This document shows, one piece after another, positions 14,075 through 14,122 of a stretch of DNA of 14,122 nucleotides. The notes under the pieces are model-generated. The model worked only from the letters and a program-made list of their open reading frames with translations. It had not been told where the DNA came from and searched no databases. Position numbers and translations under genes: made by a program. Within the stretch, counting starts at the first letter, position 1, and each line of letters opens with the position of its first letter. Source of the stretch: Rhizosphaericola sp047606825 (lineage in GTDB: Bacteria; Bacteroidota; Bacteroidia; Chitinophagales; Chitinophagaceae). The DNA is taken from the NCBI GenBank assembly GCA_047606825.1, contig JASGDY010000082.1, positions 1 to 14,122 on the forward strand, given 5' to 3'.

Positions 14075-14122
14075 CTTCAGGATTTGTAATCCTGAAGCCG
14101 TATCGGCGGATTTGCAATCCGC
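14075..14122. repeat. Two small palindromic repeats at the right edge
   Basis: CTTCAGGATT-TGT-AATCCTGAAG (14075-14097) and GCGGATT-TGC-AATCCGC (14106-14122) are perfect hairpins sharing the core GGATT-TGY-AATCC. They resemble short REP-like intergenic palindromes, and the array may continue beyond the window. Confidence 0.65.

Overview
The window reads as Bacteroidota DNA. The evidence is a TAnnTTTG-type -7 promoter element with a TTG-like element 19 bases upstream of it, few purine-rich ribosome binding sites, a HlyD plus peptidase-ABC exporter pair with double-glycine peptides, AAA/DUF4143 ATPases, and palindromic intergenic repeats. I cannot name a genus. By eye, the outer parts (exporter genes on the left, arginine genes on the right) are clearly richer in G+C than the middle (about 3.9-11.3 kb), which suggests an acquired, AT-rich accessory block set into a host of higher G+C.

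Left part, minus strand, read from about 4.6 kb down to base 1: a bacteriocin-like export locus. It holds two very short genes with double-glycine leaders (peptide A, 59 aa; peptide B, 52 aa), a stem-loop, an unannotated 44-aa single-helix membrane protein (candidate immunity factor), a HlyD-type adaptor, a 465-base palindrome-rich non-coding insertion, a peptidase-containing ABC exporter (C39 peptidase, membrane domain and ATPase in one chain), and the start of one more gene running off the window. Both peptide cores carry GxxxG helix-packing motifs, as in two-peptide (class IIb) bacteriocins. The 44-aa protein repeats the GYxIGK motif of peptide B. Exporter and adaptor would cleave and secrete the two peptides; the 44-aa protein may protect the producer.

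Middle part (about 4.8-11.3 kb): a decayed, repeat-laden accessory region. Two near-identical 155-base direct repeats lie 4,602 bases apart. Between them are two AAA/DUF4143 ATPase genes, three copies (two of them only 5' ends) of a small secreted-protein gene, a frameshifted companion gene, and the C-terminal part of a PAS-LuxR regulator. Each ATPase gene, with its own palindromic upstream region, follows a broken copy of the secreted-protein gene that stops at almost the same codon. To the right of the second repeat is an intact Fic/DOC adenylyltransferase gene. Its promoter is embedded in repeats at 10-base spacing. After it comes a 37-codon orphan reading frame that may be the lost front end of the PAS-LuxR gene.

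Right part, plus strand: an arginine deiminase and a CtlX-type citrulline hydrolase in tandem, which together would convert arginine to ornithine without carbamoyl phosphate. They are followed by a strong hairpin, a 12-base inverted repeat and two small palindromic repeats at the window edge. No tRNA, rRNA, CRISPR array or intact transposase was found.
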